DNA of 56,687 nt from the NCBI GenBank assembly GCA_040268355.1, contig JAWRIT010000150.1, forward strand, positions 1 to 56,687. The letters run 5' to 3'. This DNA comes from UBA1367 sp040268355 (GTDB lineage Bacteria; Actinomycetota; Coriobacteriia; Coriobacteriales; Atopobiaceae). Shown here one piece after another: positions 8,434 to 16,284 of this stretch. The notes beneath the pieces are model-generated. The model was not told where the DNA came from. It saw only the letters and a program-made list of their open reading frames with translations, and made no database searches. Position 1 is the stretch's first letter, and each line of letters begins with the position of its first letter. A program made the translations under genes and the position numbers.

Positions 8434-9465
8434 ATGATTATCGACACGAACATGTACTACGTTCCAGAGGCGCTTTTTGCCGATGACGACCTCTTCGCTC
8501 GTTTTGTTGCCGAGGGGAACGCACAGGCTGACACAAGGGTTTACGCGAAGGACGATAGTGGTCGCCGCCGGGTGGTCGTCGAGATGCCCGAAGGCTATGC
8601 GAGCCTTGACTACCTGCAGGGCGACTACGCGGTCTCCCAGCAGATCGCTGACATGGATGCGGCAGGCGTGGACAAGGCCGTGCTTAAGGTGCCCGGGGCG
8701 CAGCAGTGGATGTCTCTCGACATGTGTAGGATCTTCAACGATGGCATGGCGCGGTCGGCGCGCGAGACGGGTGGCCGCCTGGTTCCCCTTGCGGTGATTC
8801 CGCCAACAGACACGCCTGAGACCTTCGCCGAGCTAGACCGCTGTTGGAGCGAGCTTGGAATGCGTGGCGTGCAGCTTGTGACGCACTACGATGGGGCGTA
8901 CCTCGACGACGATCGCTTCGCGAGCTTCTTCGACAAGCTCGACTCGCTCGGTGCCGTGGTGTATGTGCATCATGTGCCGGTACCCGCAGACTGCGGCTCC
9001 ATCGTCACCTACAACAACCTGCGCCGCAGCTATGGACGCTGCCAGGACCAGGTCACCGCAGTCGGGCGCGAGGTGTTCAGTGGCTTCTTCGACCTACATC
9101 CGCACCTGACCCTCGTGCATTCGATGATGGGCGGTGGCTTCTTCGCAATTGCCGAGATGCTCTTCCCCACGCCAAGTCCCACCGACACCGGGGGTCGCTT
9201 TGACACCGATACCGCACGCGTGCAGGAGCGTCTGCGGAACCACGTCTTCTTCGAGCTTTCCCATGCGCAGCCATGGGGCAGGGCGCAGCTCGAGTGCGCC
9301 GTCAAGGTGCTCGGTGCCGACAAGCTCCTCTGGGGCTCAAGCTACCCCGTGCGTCGTGTCTGGCTCACCGAGGGACCCGCCTTTGTCGAGGCGCTTGACA
9401 TCAGCGACGAGGAGAAGGCCAACATCCTGGGTGGCAACGCACAACGCGTCTACGGCGTGGCCTAA
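8434..9465 (+). CDS. Amidohydrolase-2-family protein lacking the usual metal ligands
   Basis: Cytoplasmic TIM-barrel protein of 343 aa related to the ACMSD-like amidohydrolases (decarboxylases, lactonases and hydrolases of cyclic acids). Family landmarks are a beta-1 strand MIIDTN, VYVHH (His179-His180), LVHSMMGGG (His229) and LLWGSSYP before a C-terminal LGGNAQRVYG helix. The N-terminal metal motif HxH is replaced by N6-M7-Y8, and the aspartate of the usual GSDYP is Ser303. It may therefore be metal-independent, have altered chemistry or be non-catalytic. The start at 8434 has GAAGGTG upstream. It is followed after 14 nt by the first ceramidase-like gene, which suggests one operon. The substrate is unknown. 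Confidence 0.8.
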   Translation: MIIDTNMYYVPEALFADDDLFARFVAEGNAQADTRVYAKDDSGRRRVVVEMPEGYASLDYLQGDYAVSQQIADMDAAGVDKAVLKVPGAQQWMSLDMCRIFNDGMARSARETGGRLVPLAVIPPTDTPETFAELDRCWSELGMRGVQLVTHYDGAYLDDDRFASFFDKLDSLGAVVYVHHVPVPADCGSIVTYNNLRRSYGRCQDQVTAVGREVFSGFFDLHPHLTLVHSMMGGGFFAIAEMLFPTPSPTDTGGRFDTDTARVQERLRNHVFFELSHAQPWGRAQLECAVKVLGADKLLWGSSYPVRRVWLTEGPAFVEALDISDEEKANILGGNAQRVYGVA

Positions 9466-9479
9466 GGGGAGCGGTCGCA

Positions 9480-10745
9480 ATGCTTCTGGCTGGAGCAGCA
9501 AAGGCGTCCCTCGACATGGGTGGCATCATTCCCCTTGACGGCTTTGGCGGCCTATGTGGCGAGCTATTGGTGCGCGCTCTCGTCGTTGAGGGAGAGGACG
9601 GGCGCGCGCGACCCTCGCGTGTGGCCATCGTGTCCGTCGACGCGACGTCACTCAAGGACGACCTTGCCGCAGAGCTGAGGGCCACGGTGGCCACGGAGGC
9701 TGGGATTGCCGTCGATTCCGTGTGGGTTGCGGCCACCCACAGCTTCTCGGTGCCCCATGTGCGCACACCAGGACATATCGAGCGACGTGAGCGGACTGCC
9801 AACAGCTCGCTTGCCGACGCCTATGTCCATGCCACCAGGACGGCCTGCCGTGCTGCCGTGGCTGCCATGCGGGAAGCCCTTCCGGGCTTTGCGACCGGCG
9901 CTGCCCATATAGGTGTCTGTCGTGACGTCGAGACCCCGGACGGCTGGTGGCTCGGCCGCGATGACCAGGGCCCCTCGAGTCCGGAGGTGCCCGTGTTCGT
10001 CCTGGCGGAAGCGGGAAGACCCATCGCCGTCGTCTTTTCCGCCGACGTGCAGCCCGCTGCGACAAAGGGCCTGTCCGCCGATGACGGCGCGCGCGTCGCC
10101 TGCGCCGACCTCGCTGGCTTCGCAAGCGTCGAGCTCGAGCGTCGCCATCCGGGGTGCGTGGCCCTCTGGCTGGAGGGCGCCGCCGGCGATCAGGCGCCGG
10201 CGCTGCGCGGCATGGAGCCCAAGGCGTTCTCCGACGGTCTCGTGCTCGCCCGTACGCTTGGTCTCGAACTTGCTGACGCGGTGGATGAGGCGCTTGCCAA
10301 GGTGACGACCCACCAGAGCCCCTGCGTCCGATCGTTCGAACGAGCCGTCGTGCTCCCCGGTCAGTGTCGACGCGACTTCAAGGATCTGCGTCCGTCCCTG
10401 ACATGGCGCCCCGAGCCCGCGCCGCCCGTGACGACGACCGTGTCCCTCTTGCGCATCGGTCCGGCGACGCTTGTCGGCGTGAGGCCCGAGCTCTCCTGCA
10501 CCCTCGGTGCGCGCCTGCGCCACGACATCCCGGACGCGCTCGTCGCGACCCTCGTCAACGGGAGCGACAAGTACCTGCCCGATGAGCGTGCCTATGACCG
10601 TGCGGCATACGAGGCAATGAACTCCGGCTTTGGTCGCGGCTCGTCCGACCTCATCCACTCGGCCATCATGGACCTTGTCACGACCCTTGCCCAAGAAGAC
10701 GACCCCTGCCCAAGGAGGCCTCATGAACGTAGGACACGCACGTAG
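9480..10745 (+). CDS. Neutral/alkaline ceramidase-like protein, paralogue 1
   Basis: Protein of 421 aa resembling the N-terminal catalytic domain of neutral/alkaline non-lysosomal ceramidases (amide hydrolases acting on N-acyl substrates). It lacks a signal peptide, so it is probably cytoplasmic, unlike true ceramidases. Landmarks are VAIVSVDATSL, AATHSFSVPH (residues 85-93) and LEGAAGDQAP. In the family motif THTHSGP the second histidine is Phe89 here, so one metal ligand seems lost. It starts 14 nt after the amidohydrolase with GGGGAG upstream, and its 3' end overlaps paralogue 2 by 23 bp. A real substrate is probably a small amide or glycoconjugate rather than ceramide. Confidence 0.7.
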   Translation: MLLAGAAKASLDMGGIIPLDGFGGLCGELLVRALVVEGEDGRARPSRVAIVSVDATSLKDDLAAELRATVATEAGIAVDSVWVAATHSFSVPHVRTPGHIERRERTANSSLADAYVHATRTACRAAVAAMREALPGFATGAAHIGVCRDVETPDGWWLGRDDQGPSSPEVPVFVLAEAGRPIAVVFSADVQPAATKGLSADDGARVACADLAGFASVELERRHPGCVALWLEGAAGDQAPALRGMEPKAFSDGLVLARTLGLELADAVDEALAKVTTHQSPCVRSFERAVVLPGQCRRDFKDLRPSLTWRPEPAPPVTTTVSLLRIGPATLVGVRPELSCTLGARLRHDIPDALVATLVNGSDKYLPDERAYDRAAYEAMNSGFGRGSSDLIHSAIMDLVTTLAQEDDPCPRRPHERRTRT

Positions 10746-11826
10746 GAAGCTCACTCCTCAGGGGGACGTGTATCTCATCGGATATCGCGACCTCCCCAAT
10801 CGTCTTGAGCCCACGACTGCGATCCACGACGACGTCTATGGCAACGCCCTGCTCTTCCAGGACGACGAGGGGCATGAGGTATTCGTGTTCTCGGCGGACT
10901 TCCTTGAGTGGGAAGAGATGGCGGCAGACGAGATCAAGACGCTTCTCAACGACCGCTATGGCATCGACCGTGACTGCGTGCTGCTCTCGGCAACGCACAA
11001 CCACAGCTCGATCGTCGCCTACCATCGCAGCTGGTGGACGGGCAAGTTTGACCAAAGCTACTACGACTGGCTGCTCGAGACCATCTGTAGCGCCTTCGAG
11101 GAGTGTCGCTCCAATGCCCGGCGGGCAGATGCTCGTATGGGCAAGAAGGTCATCCGCGGGTACTTCGGCAACCGCATCACAGGCGAAGAGGTCGCCGACA
11201 ACGAGGTCATCGTCGTGAGCTTCTGCGACCAGGCAGGAACGCCCTTTGCTGGCATCGTCAACTGGGCGACGCACTCGGCGACGGTTGGTCCCGACTGTAC
11301 TGAGCTCACCAGCGAGCTCGCTGGCCTTACGGGTAAGAAGCTCGAGTCGAGTCTCGGGTACTTTCCGGCCATGGTGGTTGGCGCGGCCGGCGACTGCTCG
11401 GATCGCAACTTTCGTCAGGGCCGGGGCATCCCCGAGGTCGAGCGTGCCTCGTCCGGCCTTGCCGCCGAGATCGCGGCCATTCCCGTTGAGACCCCAATCG
11501 AGCTCGGCCGGATCCGCGTCCAGACGCTCTATCACACGATTCACCACGACGACTTCCATCTCGACATCCATGGTGCCGTGATCGCGCTCGGTGGCTTGCA
11601 CCTCTTTGTCTTCCCGTCTGAGATGGGCTCTGATCTGGGTGTCCGCATGAAGGACGAATGCCCGGTGCAGGGGCTCGTCTTTGGCTACACCAATGGCTAC
11701 TTCGAGTACTTCCTTCCTGCGCGCGAGTATGGCCTGTCCTTCGAGACCGAGCACACGCAGGTTCCCAAGGGCACCGCCGAGCTTATCTGTGAGAAGTACG
11801 TGGCCGCGAGCAAGCTTCTAGGCTAG
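10723..11826 (+). CDS. Neutral/alkaline ceramidase-like protein, paralogue 2
   Basis: Protein of 367 aa in the same family as its upstream neighbour, but with an intact-looking metal motif: SATHNHSS with His92 and His94. Other landmarks are VFSADFLEW, NWATHSATVGP and VVGAAGDCSDRN. No signal peptide. The start at 10723 is set by the strong AAGGAGG ribosome site 5 nt upstream and lies inside the end of paralogue 1, so the two are probably translationally coupled. The pairing of one motif-intact and one motif-degenerate copy hints at a heteromer or at divided function. The PTS permease follows, so the natural substrate may be a phosphorylated N-acyl glycoside; this is inference. Confidence 0.75.
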   Translation: MNVGHARRKLTPQGDVYLIGYRDLPNRLEPTTAIHDDVYGNALLFQDDEGHEVFVFSADFLEWEEMAADEIKTLLNDRYGIDRDCVLLSATHNHSSIVAYHRSWWTGKFDQSYYDWLLETICSAFEECRSNARRADARMGKKVIRGYFGNRITGEEVADNEVIVVSFCDQAGTPFAGIVNWATHSATVGPDCTELTSELAGLTGKKLESSLGYFPAMVVGAAGDCSDRNFRQGRGIPEVERASSGLAAEIAAIPVETPIELGRIRVQTLYHTIHHDDFHLDIHGAVIALGGLHLFVFPSEMGSDLGVRMKDECPVQGLVFGYTNGYFEYFLPAREYGLSFETEHTQVPKGTAELICEKYVAASKLLG

Positions 11827-11882
11827 GCGTCCGCCCCTGCGAGCCATTCCGATTGGGAAAGAATCCCCCTTTCTAAAGAATT

Positions 11883-11892
11883 GGTACGTACC
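11883..11892. promoter_or_regulatory. GGTACGTACC palindrome upstream of the PTS gene
   Basis: Perfect 10-bp palindrome 64 bp before the EIIBC start, in the 129-bp gap after paralogue 2. TTGGTA (11881-11886) overlaps it and TATAGA follows at 11902, a poor 15-bp-spaced promoter. It could be an operator or chance. Confidence 0.25.
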
Positions 11893-11955
11893 TGCGGCTT
11901 TTATAGAGTTTTGGTAAGGGGCGGGCGACACGGGGTCGCCCCACAAGGAGGGCTC

Positions 11956-13440
11956 ATGGGACTCGCTTCGAGCCTCCGTTCCCGAAAGGCGGAGAACATG
12001 ACATACGAAACCTTGTGCAACGCAATCATTATGGGAGTGGGTGGAAAGGACAACGTCACTGACGTGAGTCACTGCGTCACCCGTTTGCGCTTCCATCTCA
12101 AGGACGAGTCCAAGGCGGATGTCGAGGTGCTGAGGTCGGCCAAGGGCGTCATCGACGTCGTGCGTGGCGCCAATCAATACCAGGTGGTCGTCGGCCCGCA
12201 GGTCGAGGAGATCTACCGCGAGCTCTGCGAGATCGGGGGTTTCTCCGTCCGAGCCGCGATCGACGTGAACGAGGACCCGGACCTCACTGACACGAGAGGC
12301 GACCCCTTCTCCAGGCTGCTTGGCCTCATATCGTCCATCTTTCAGCCCATCCTGGGCACCCTGATGGCAGGTGGCTTCATCGTCTCCATACTGTCGCTCG
12401 TCAACGTCTTTGTGCCCGAGTTCAGGGAGACCACGACCTACACCGTGCTCTACGCCATCGGCTACTCCGTCATCCAGTTCTTCCCCATCATCGTCGCCTG
12501 GTCGGCGGGACAGCGCTTTGGTGTGAGGCCGGCGCTCGCAATGTCCATCGGTGCCGTGCTCATCTATCCCGACCTCGTCACGCTTGTCAGCGGCGATCCC
12601 ACGGGCGTCCTGTTCGAGGGCAATGCCCTGCTGCAGTCCGACGTCTACGGCGACGTCTTCGGCATCCCGTTGATCCTGCTCAACTACTATGCCCAGGTGC
12701 TGCCCTCCATTCCCATCATGTGGATTGCCTCGAAGGTCCAAAGGTTCTTCTCCGACATCCTTCCCGAGCTCGTCCGGGGCATCTTCACCAATGTCTTCAC
12801 GCTCTTGATTGCCTCACTCGTCGGACTGCTCGTCGTTGGCCCGATCACCACCATCCTTGCGAACGCCGTCGTCATTGGCATCCGGGCCGCACTGTCCCTC
12901 TCGCCTGCGGTCGCCGGTTTTCTGGTGGGCACCTTTTGGAGCCTGCTCGTCATGTTTGGGCTGCATTGGGGGATCATTCCACTCTGGTTTGCCGAGATGG
13001 GAGCGGTCGGCTACTCATCCCTCAACCCGCTCAACTTTGCCGGCTGCGGCGCAATCATGGGAGCCTGCATCGGCATGGTCCTCGCGTGCAGGGATGCCGA
13101 CGAGAACGGAACCCTGAACGTTCCCGCCCTTGTCTCCAGCGTCTTCGGCATCACTGAGCCTGCCCTCTACGGCATCCTGATCCCGCGCAGGAAGCTCATG
13201 TGGGCCACGTTCGTCTCCGCTGGCATCGGCGGCGCCTTCGCCGGCGCCTTTGGCGCAAAGTGGTTCACGCCTGGTGCCAATGGATGGCTTGGCCTGCCCT
13301 GTTACATCGATCCTGTGGCGGGCATCGATCGGGGCTTCATCGGCCTCGTGATCGGCGCGGCCATCGCGACGGTCCTTCCGATCGTCGCCGTGTTCGTCTT
13401 GGGACCAAAGAAGGACTCCGAACGCACGGCCGCGGAATAG
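11956..13440 (+). CDS. PTS permease EIIBC, beta-glucoside (BglF-like) family, without EIIA
   Basis: Membrane sugar transporter of 494 aa that phosphorylates its substrate during uptake. The EIIB domain (about residues 15-95) has the phosphorylatable cysteine C40 in DVSHCVTRLRF. The EIIC domain (about 110-480) has ten or so hydrophobic segments, the LHWGIIPLWFAE stretch and the FGITEPALYGI signature. The usual C-terminal EIIA domain is absent, so phosphate must come from a separate EIIA such as the one at 56108-56635. The ATG at 11956 has a perfect AAGGAGG nearby. The ATG at 11998 (MTYETL) aligns better with the typical family start and is a real alternative. It likely belongs with the amidohydrolase/ceramidase-like genes. 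Confidence 0.9.
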   Translation: MGLASSLRSRKAENMTYETLCNAIIMGVGGKDNVTDVSHCVTRLRFHLKDESKADVEVLRSAKGVIDVVRGANQYQVVVGPQVEEIYRELCEIGGFSVRAAIDVNEDPDLTDTRGDPFSRLLGLISSIFQPILGTLMAGGFIVSILSLVNVFVPEFRETTTYTVLYAIGYSVIQFFPIIVAWSAGQRFGVRPALAMSIGAVLIYPDLVTLVSGDPTGVLFEGNALLQSDVYGDVFGIPLILLNYYAQVLPSIPIMWIASKVQRFFSDILPELVRGIFTNVFTLLIASLVGLLVVGPITTILANAVVIGIRAALSLSPAVAGFLVGTFWSLLVMFGLHWGIIPLWFAEMGAVGYSSLNPLNFAGCGAIMGACIGMVLACRDADENGTLNVPALVSSVFGITEPALYGILIPRRKLMWATFVSAGIGGAFAGAFGAKWFTPGANGWLGLPCYIDPVAGIDRGFIGLVIGAAIATVLPIVAVFVLGPKKDSERTAAE

Positions 13441-13474
13441 GGATCGATCTATAGGGAAGGTGCAGGTGTTGCAG

Positions 13475-13507
13475 GGGGGCCACGCAAGGCGTGGACCCCC
13501 TCCTTTT
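13475..13507 (+). terminator. Intrinsic terminator after the EIIBC gene
   Basis: GGGGGCCACGC (13475-13485) pairs with GCGTGGACCCCC (13489-13500), leaving one bulged A and a 3-nt loop, followed by TCCTTTT. It lies 35 bp after the stop codon. Confidence 0.8.
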
Positions 13508-13648
13508 CCAGAGGGCCTTATGTGAGAGGCGGGTAGGCCTCCGGAGACCCTCCCCTCTCCCGTGATGACAGGTGCGGATGGAGCGCCACTTCACAAGCGA
13601 CTGCCTGCCGGCACCTGTCTTTGCGTCACAGGCGGACGAACCGTTCGG

Positions 13649-13888
13649 CTACCGTGCCGCCTTTGCCTGTCGGGCGCGGATGCGCCGGCACTGGGGACAG
13701 TCGCACCTGCCGAGTCCCATGAGCCGTTGGATGTGGTAGGCGCTGTAGCGCGGCTGGGCCTGGGACTCTGTGGGCAGCGGCTCCTCTGAGGTCGGGGCGT
13801 CTGGGGACCGGTCTTCCGCTTCTTTCGCTCGTCGTGTTCCCGACAGCGCTGCGGCTATGGTCGCCCGTGCCTTTCTGGAGAGTTCCAT
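13649..13888 (-). CDS. Small hypothetical protein with a C-terminal Cys cluster
   Basis: Possible protein of 79 aa. The first half is Ala/Glu/Pro-rich and looks disordered. The end reads GLGRCDCPQCRRIRARQ, a compact CxCxxC arrangement that could bind metal or nucleic acid, with a basic tail. The start at 13888 is supported by AAGGAG 8 nt upstream; longer in-frame starts have none. It is encoded leftward after the RibD-like gene, 162 bp away. I recognise no family, and coding status is moderate. Confidence 0.5.
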   Translation of the reverse strand: MELSRKARATIAAALSGTRRAKEAEDRSPDAPTSEEPLPTESQAQPRYSAYHIQRLMGLGRCDCPQCRRIRARQAKAAR

Positions 13889-14050
13889 ATGGGTCTCCTT
13901 GCCCTTGTCAGAGATGCCGCCATTATAGGTGAGGCCGGCGCGACAGGCGTAAACGAGGTTTGCATGGCGGGCCGGAAGGTGAGGCCCGCACGACAAAAGC
14001 GGGACCCTCCTCTTGGGCTCCGCCTTTCCGTCTCCGGTCCCTCCAGCCAC

Positions 14051-14809
14051 CTACTCCGGATCGGGGTCGCAGACGTCCTCGACCAGGCGCGCCACATGGT
14101 CGGGCTCGTCGTCGTTCTCAAAGACGAGCCGCACGCCACCGTCCTCTTGTGGATGTGCCTCGACGAGCGAGAAGTGTCGGTCGACGAAGCGGCCGAGCGT
14201 GTTGAAACTGGAACGGCGCTCGAGGTTTCCGGAGACATAGGGCTGCACCACAAGGGAGATGCGATCGACCAGGCCCGCCTCGAGGAAGGTGCCGTTGATG
14301 CGGGCGCCGCCGCCGAGGGCGATCGACTCCACGCCAAACTGGTCCCCCAGCTTCTCGAGAGCCATCTCGCAGTCGAGCTCGTCGTCGCCGCAGACGAGGT
14401 AGGGAATCTCCATCGAACGTAGGAAGGCCAGGTAGGCGAGTGGTGCGCGGCGGGTGACCACCTCGACCACACGGCTCACCTTCCCGCCGTACTCAAAGGT
14501 GTTGCCCTCCCAGGCGCAGGTGCCGCGCCGGTCGAAGACGACGTCCCAGGTCTCGCTCTGCACGTCCCCGCGCCAGTCGTCATAGGTGAGCTGCGCGGCC
14601 GCCTCCTCGAACCGAGCGAGGTCGAGCGTGCCACGTGCGTGGTACTTCTTGGCGGTGATGGCCCCGTTCGCGTTGACGGTCGCCATCTTGAAGAGCTCGT
14701 CGGAGTAGAGCTTGGACGTGACCTTTCCTCGGGCGCCACCGAAGAACTCGCCGTCGATCTTGCCGTCGATGGACACGTTCATGTGTACCGTTACCGTGGG
14801 ACGTGCCAT
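14051..14809 (-). CDS. RibD C-terminal/dihydrofolate-reductase-like NAD(P)H oxidoreductase
   Basis: Protein of 252 aa with the RibD C-terminal reductase fold: N-terminal strand TVHMNVSIDGKIDG, a central region with IPYLVCG, and the glycine-rich LGGGARINGTFLEAGLVDRISLVV that binds the dinucleotide. In riboflavin synthesis this fold reduces the pyrimidine ribose. Here there is no deaminase domain and no riboflavin gene nearby, so a general NADPH reductase role is more likely. The start at 14809 has GGAGG 5 nt upstream. It is a single gene between the regulator fragment at 15022-15138 and the small Cys protein. Confidence 0.85.
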   Translation of the reverse strand: MARPTVTVHMNVSIDGKIDGEFFGGARGKVTSKLYSDELFKMATVNANGAITAKKYHARGTLDLARFEEAAAQLTYDDWRGDVQSETWDVVFDRRGTCAWEGNTFEYGGKVSRVVEVVTRRAPLAYLAFLRSMEIPYLVCGDDELDCEMALEKLGDQFGVESIALGGGARINGTFLEAGLVDRISLVVQPYVSGNLERRSSFNTLGRFVDRHFSLVEAHPQEDGGVRLVFENDDEPDHVARLVEDVCDPDPE

Positions 14810-15021
14810 GCTGCCTCCTCATGTCGTGGTGGTGGGGTAGGCCTTGCGCCGCTTTGCGCCAGCTCCGCCGAGCGGACCTGGCGCAGGTGCCCACATCCGG
14901 GTTGGACGCATCTGTCCGAGAGCCAAACTCAGCCCGACGCGGACGGGACGATGCCACCCTCAGCTTACCAGGGATCTCGGCGTCAGTAAGCCGAACCCGT
15001 CCGGCTCTGTCGTGCCAGCGC

Positions 15022-15138
15022 CAGTCAGCCTGCTCGAAGTAGTCGGGAGAACGCCTGGTGACGCTCGTGATGTCCGAGCGCATGGCGCGCAAGGTGCTGG
15101 GAGGACCAAGCATGAGGTCCCCTGGGCCTCGCGGCGCC
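15022..15138 (-). pseudogene. 3'-terminal fragment of an FCD/GntR regulator gene
   Basis: This 117-bp stretch is clearly homologous to the 3' end of the intact FCD/GntR gene (21495-21608). Both decode to SDITSVTRR.PDYFE.AD, and the nucleotides CGCCTGGTGACGCTCGTGAT are identical in both. Upstream coding sequence is missing and the stop codon is TGG here, so it is a relic of a duplicated or recombined regulator. It lies in the 338-bp gap between the RibD-like gene and the P-loop kinase. Confidence 0.85.
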
Positions 15139-15147
15139 TTCCGAACG

Positions 15148-15759
15148 CTACGGCCCAGCGACGAGCCTCTCCACCTGGTCGACGAGGGCGTCAAAGTCCA
15201 CGGCGGCGATGTCCGTTGCGTCCACCTCGACGAGGTCGCCTAGCTGGAAGTTGCCATAGCCTTTGCTGATGCAACGGTCGCGGAGCACGTCGAGGGTCAC
15301 CAGCGCATCGGCATGCTGGCGGTCCGCAAGGCGGTCTCCCTTGTGGTAGTGGTTCATGAGATGCCCAAGGTGCCTGCCCTGGGACAGGTCACGTGCGAGC
15401 GACCGCTGGTAGATGGCCTCTATGTCGCCCACGAAGCGCACGGTTACGGCATGGTAGCCGTGCGCTTCGACCAGGTGCGCCAACGTGGGCCGCTGCTTCT
15501 CGCTGAAGGGGTAGTCGGTGATCACAAGTCCTCCCGCTGCCATGGCTCGCGCCAGCTCCTCGTAGTACAGGGCCCACACGTCCTGCTCGAGAACGGCTTT
15601 CTCGTCCGCGTCGTCAAAGCCGCGCTCGTCCCAGATGCGCTCTTTGATGTCGTCGGGCGCGATTGTCGCGGCCTGCGGATGGCGCTCGCGCAGCCGCGCG
15701 CAGAAGGTGGACTTCCCCGTGGCGGGATATCCGGCGAGAAGCAGCAGCACACGTTTCAT
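15148..15759 (-). CDS. P-loop kinase (AAA/zeta-toxin-like)
   Basis: Protein of 203 aa with a Walker A motif GYPATGKST (residues 10-18) directly after the first strand. An ATIAPDDIKERIWDE segment follows, as in small-molecule or nucleotide kinases of the zeta-toxin/adenylylsulfate-kinase-like group, then an ITDYPF strand and a basic lid region QRSLARDLSQGRHLGH. It probably phosphorylates a small metabolite. The gene starts 8 nt after the TPR-like protein and follows the Ula-type PTS, so it may act on a sugar or polyol from that pathway. No antitoxin gene is adjacent, which argues against a toxin role. Confidence 0.75.
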   Translation of the reverse strand: MKRVLLLLAGYPATGKSTFCARLRERHPQAATIAPDDIKERIWDERGFDDADEKAVLEQDVWALYYEELARAMAAGGLVITDYPFSEKQRPTLAHLVEAHGYHAVTVRFVGDIEAIYQRSLARDLSQGRHLGHLMNHYHKGDRLADRQHADALVTLDVLRDRCISKGYGNFQLGDLVEVDATDIAAVDFDALVDQVERLVAGP

Positions 15760-15767
15760 GGGGACTC

Positions 15768-16190
15768 CTATTTGCCGCGCAGCAGGTCCTTGGACCCCTG
15801 CATGAGCGACTGAAGCTTGTCGAGGTACTCCTTGGCCGTCGCCTCGTCGCCCGCTTGGGCGGCCTCGCGGCGCTTGACGTTATAGAGCGCGGTGAGCCCA
15901 CGGTACGCCTGCCCCATGCGGTTGTCCGCCTCCATGCTCGCCTCATACGCGGCGATGGCTTGGTCGGTCTCGCTCGCCTGGGCGAGCAGCTCGCCCTTCT
16001 TGTCGAGAAGGTCCGCGAGGGAGGTTCCAGTCGCCTCGGCGATGCGCTCGTCGAGGGCGGCGGCCTGTGCGACGAGCTCCTCGTGTGAGGCGGCGTCTGT
16101 GGCCTGGGATGCGGCGTCTTGGCCAGTTGTGGCTTCGGACGGGTCTTGTCGTTGTGCCTTGTGGGCGCGCTTCTTGAACAGATCGAACAT
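15768..16190 (-). CDS. TPR-like helical protein linked to the PTS operon
   Basis: Protein of 140 aa with a short basic start (MFDLFKKRAHKAQ), an Ala/Glu/Asp-rich linker, and helices resembling one or two tetratricopeptide units (residues 75-130: ELLAQASETDQAIAAYEAS, ADNRMGQAYRGLTALYNV). It is probably a cytoplasmic scaffold. The ATG at 16190 is chosen because GAGGAGAGGAG lies 9 nt upstream; the in-frame ATG at 16199 overlaps that site. It lies 94 nt downstream of the EIIC gene and 8 nt upstream of the kinase. I cannot assign a precise function. Confidence 0.65.
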   Translation of the reverse strand: MFDLFKKRAHKAQRQDPSEATTGQDAASQATDAASHEELVAQAAALDERIAEATGTSLADLLDKKGELLAQASETDQAIAAYEASMEADNRMGQAYRGLTALYNVKRREAAQAGDEATAKEYLDKLQSLMQGSKDLLRGK

Positions 16191-16284
16191 GTGACGCATC
16201 TCCTCTCCTCAACGTGTGTGTCACAGCTCGGCATGCGGACTGGCGCCCGATCCTGGGACGCCAGCCCGCACAGGTGGGTACGTC

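Noticed and set aside
11827..11955. RNA antiterminator target plus terminator before the PTS EIIBC gene
   Set aside because: The gap has a GGTACGTACC palindrome and short stems, but nothing resembling a LicT/BglG RNA target overlapping a terminator.
15148..15759. Zeta-toxin of a toxin-antitoxin pair
   Set aside because: Walker A and fold fit small kinases generally; the neighbour is a TPR-like PTS-operon protein and not an epsilon-type antitoxin.
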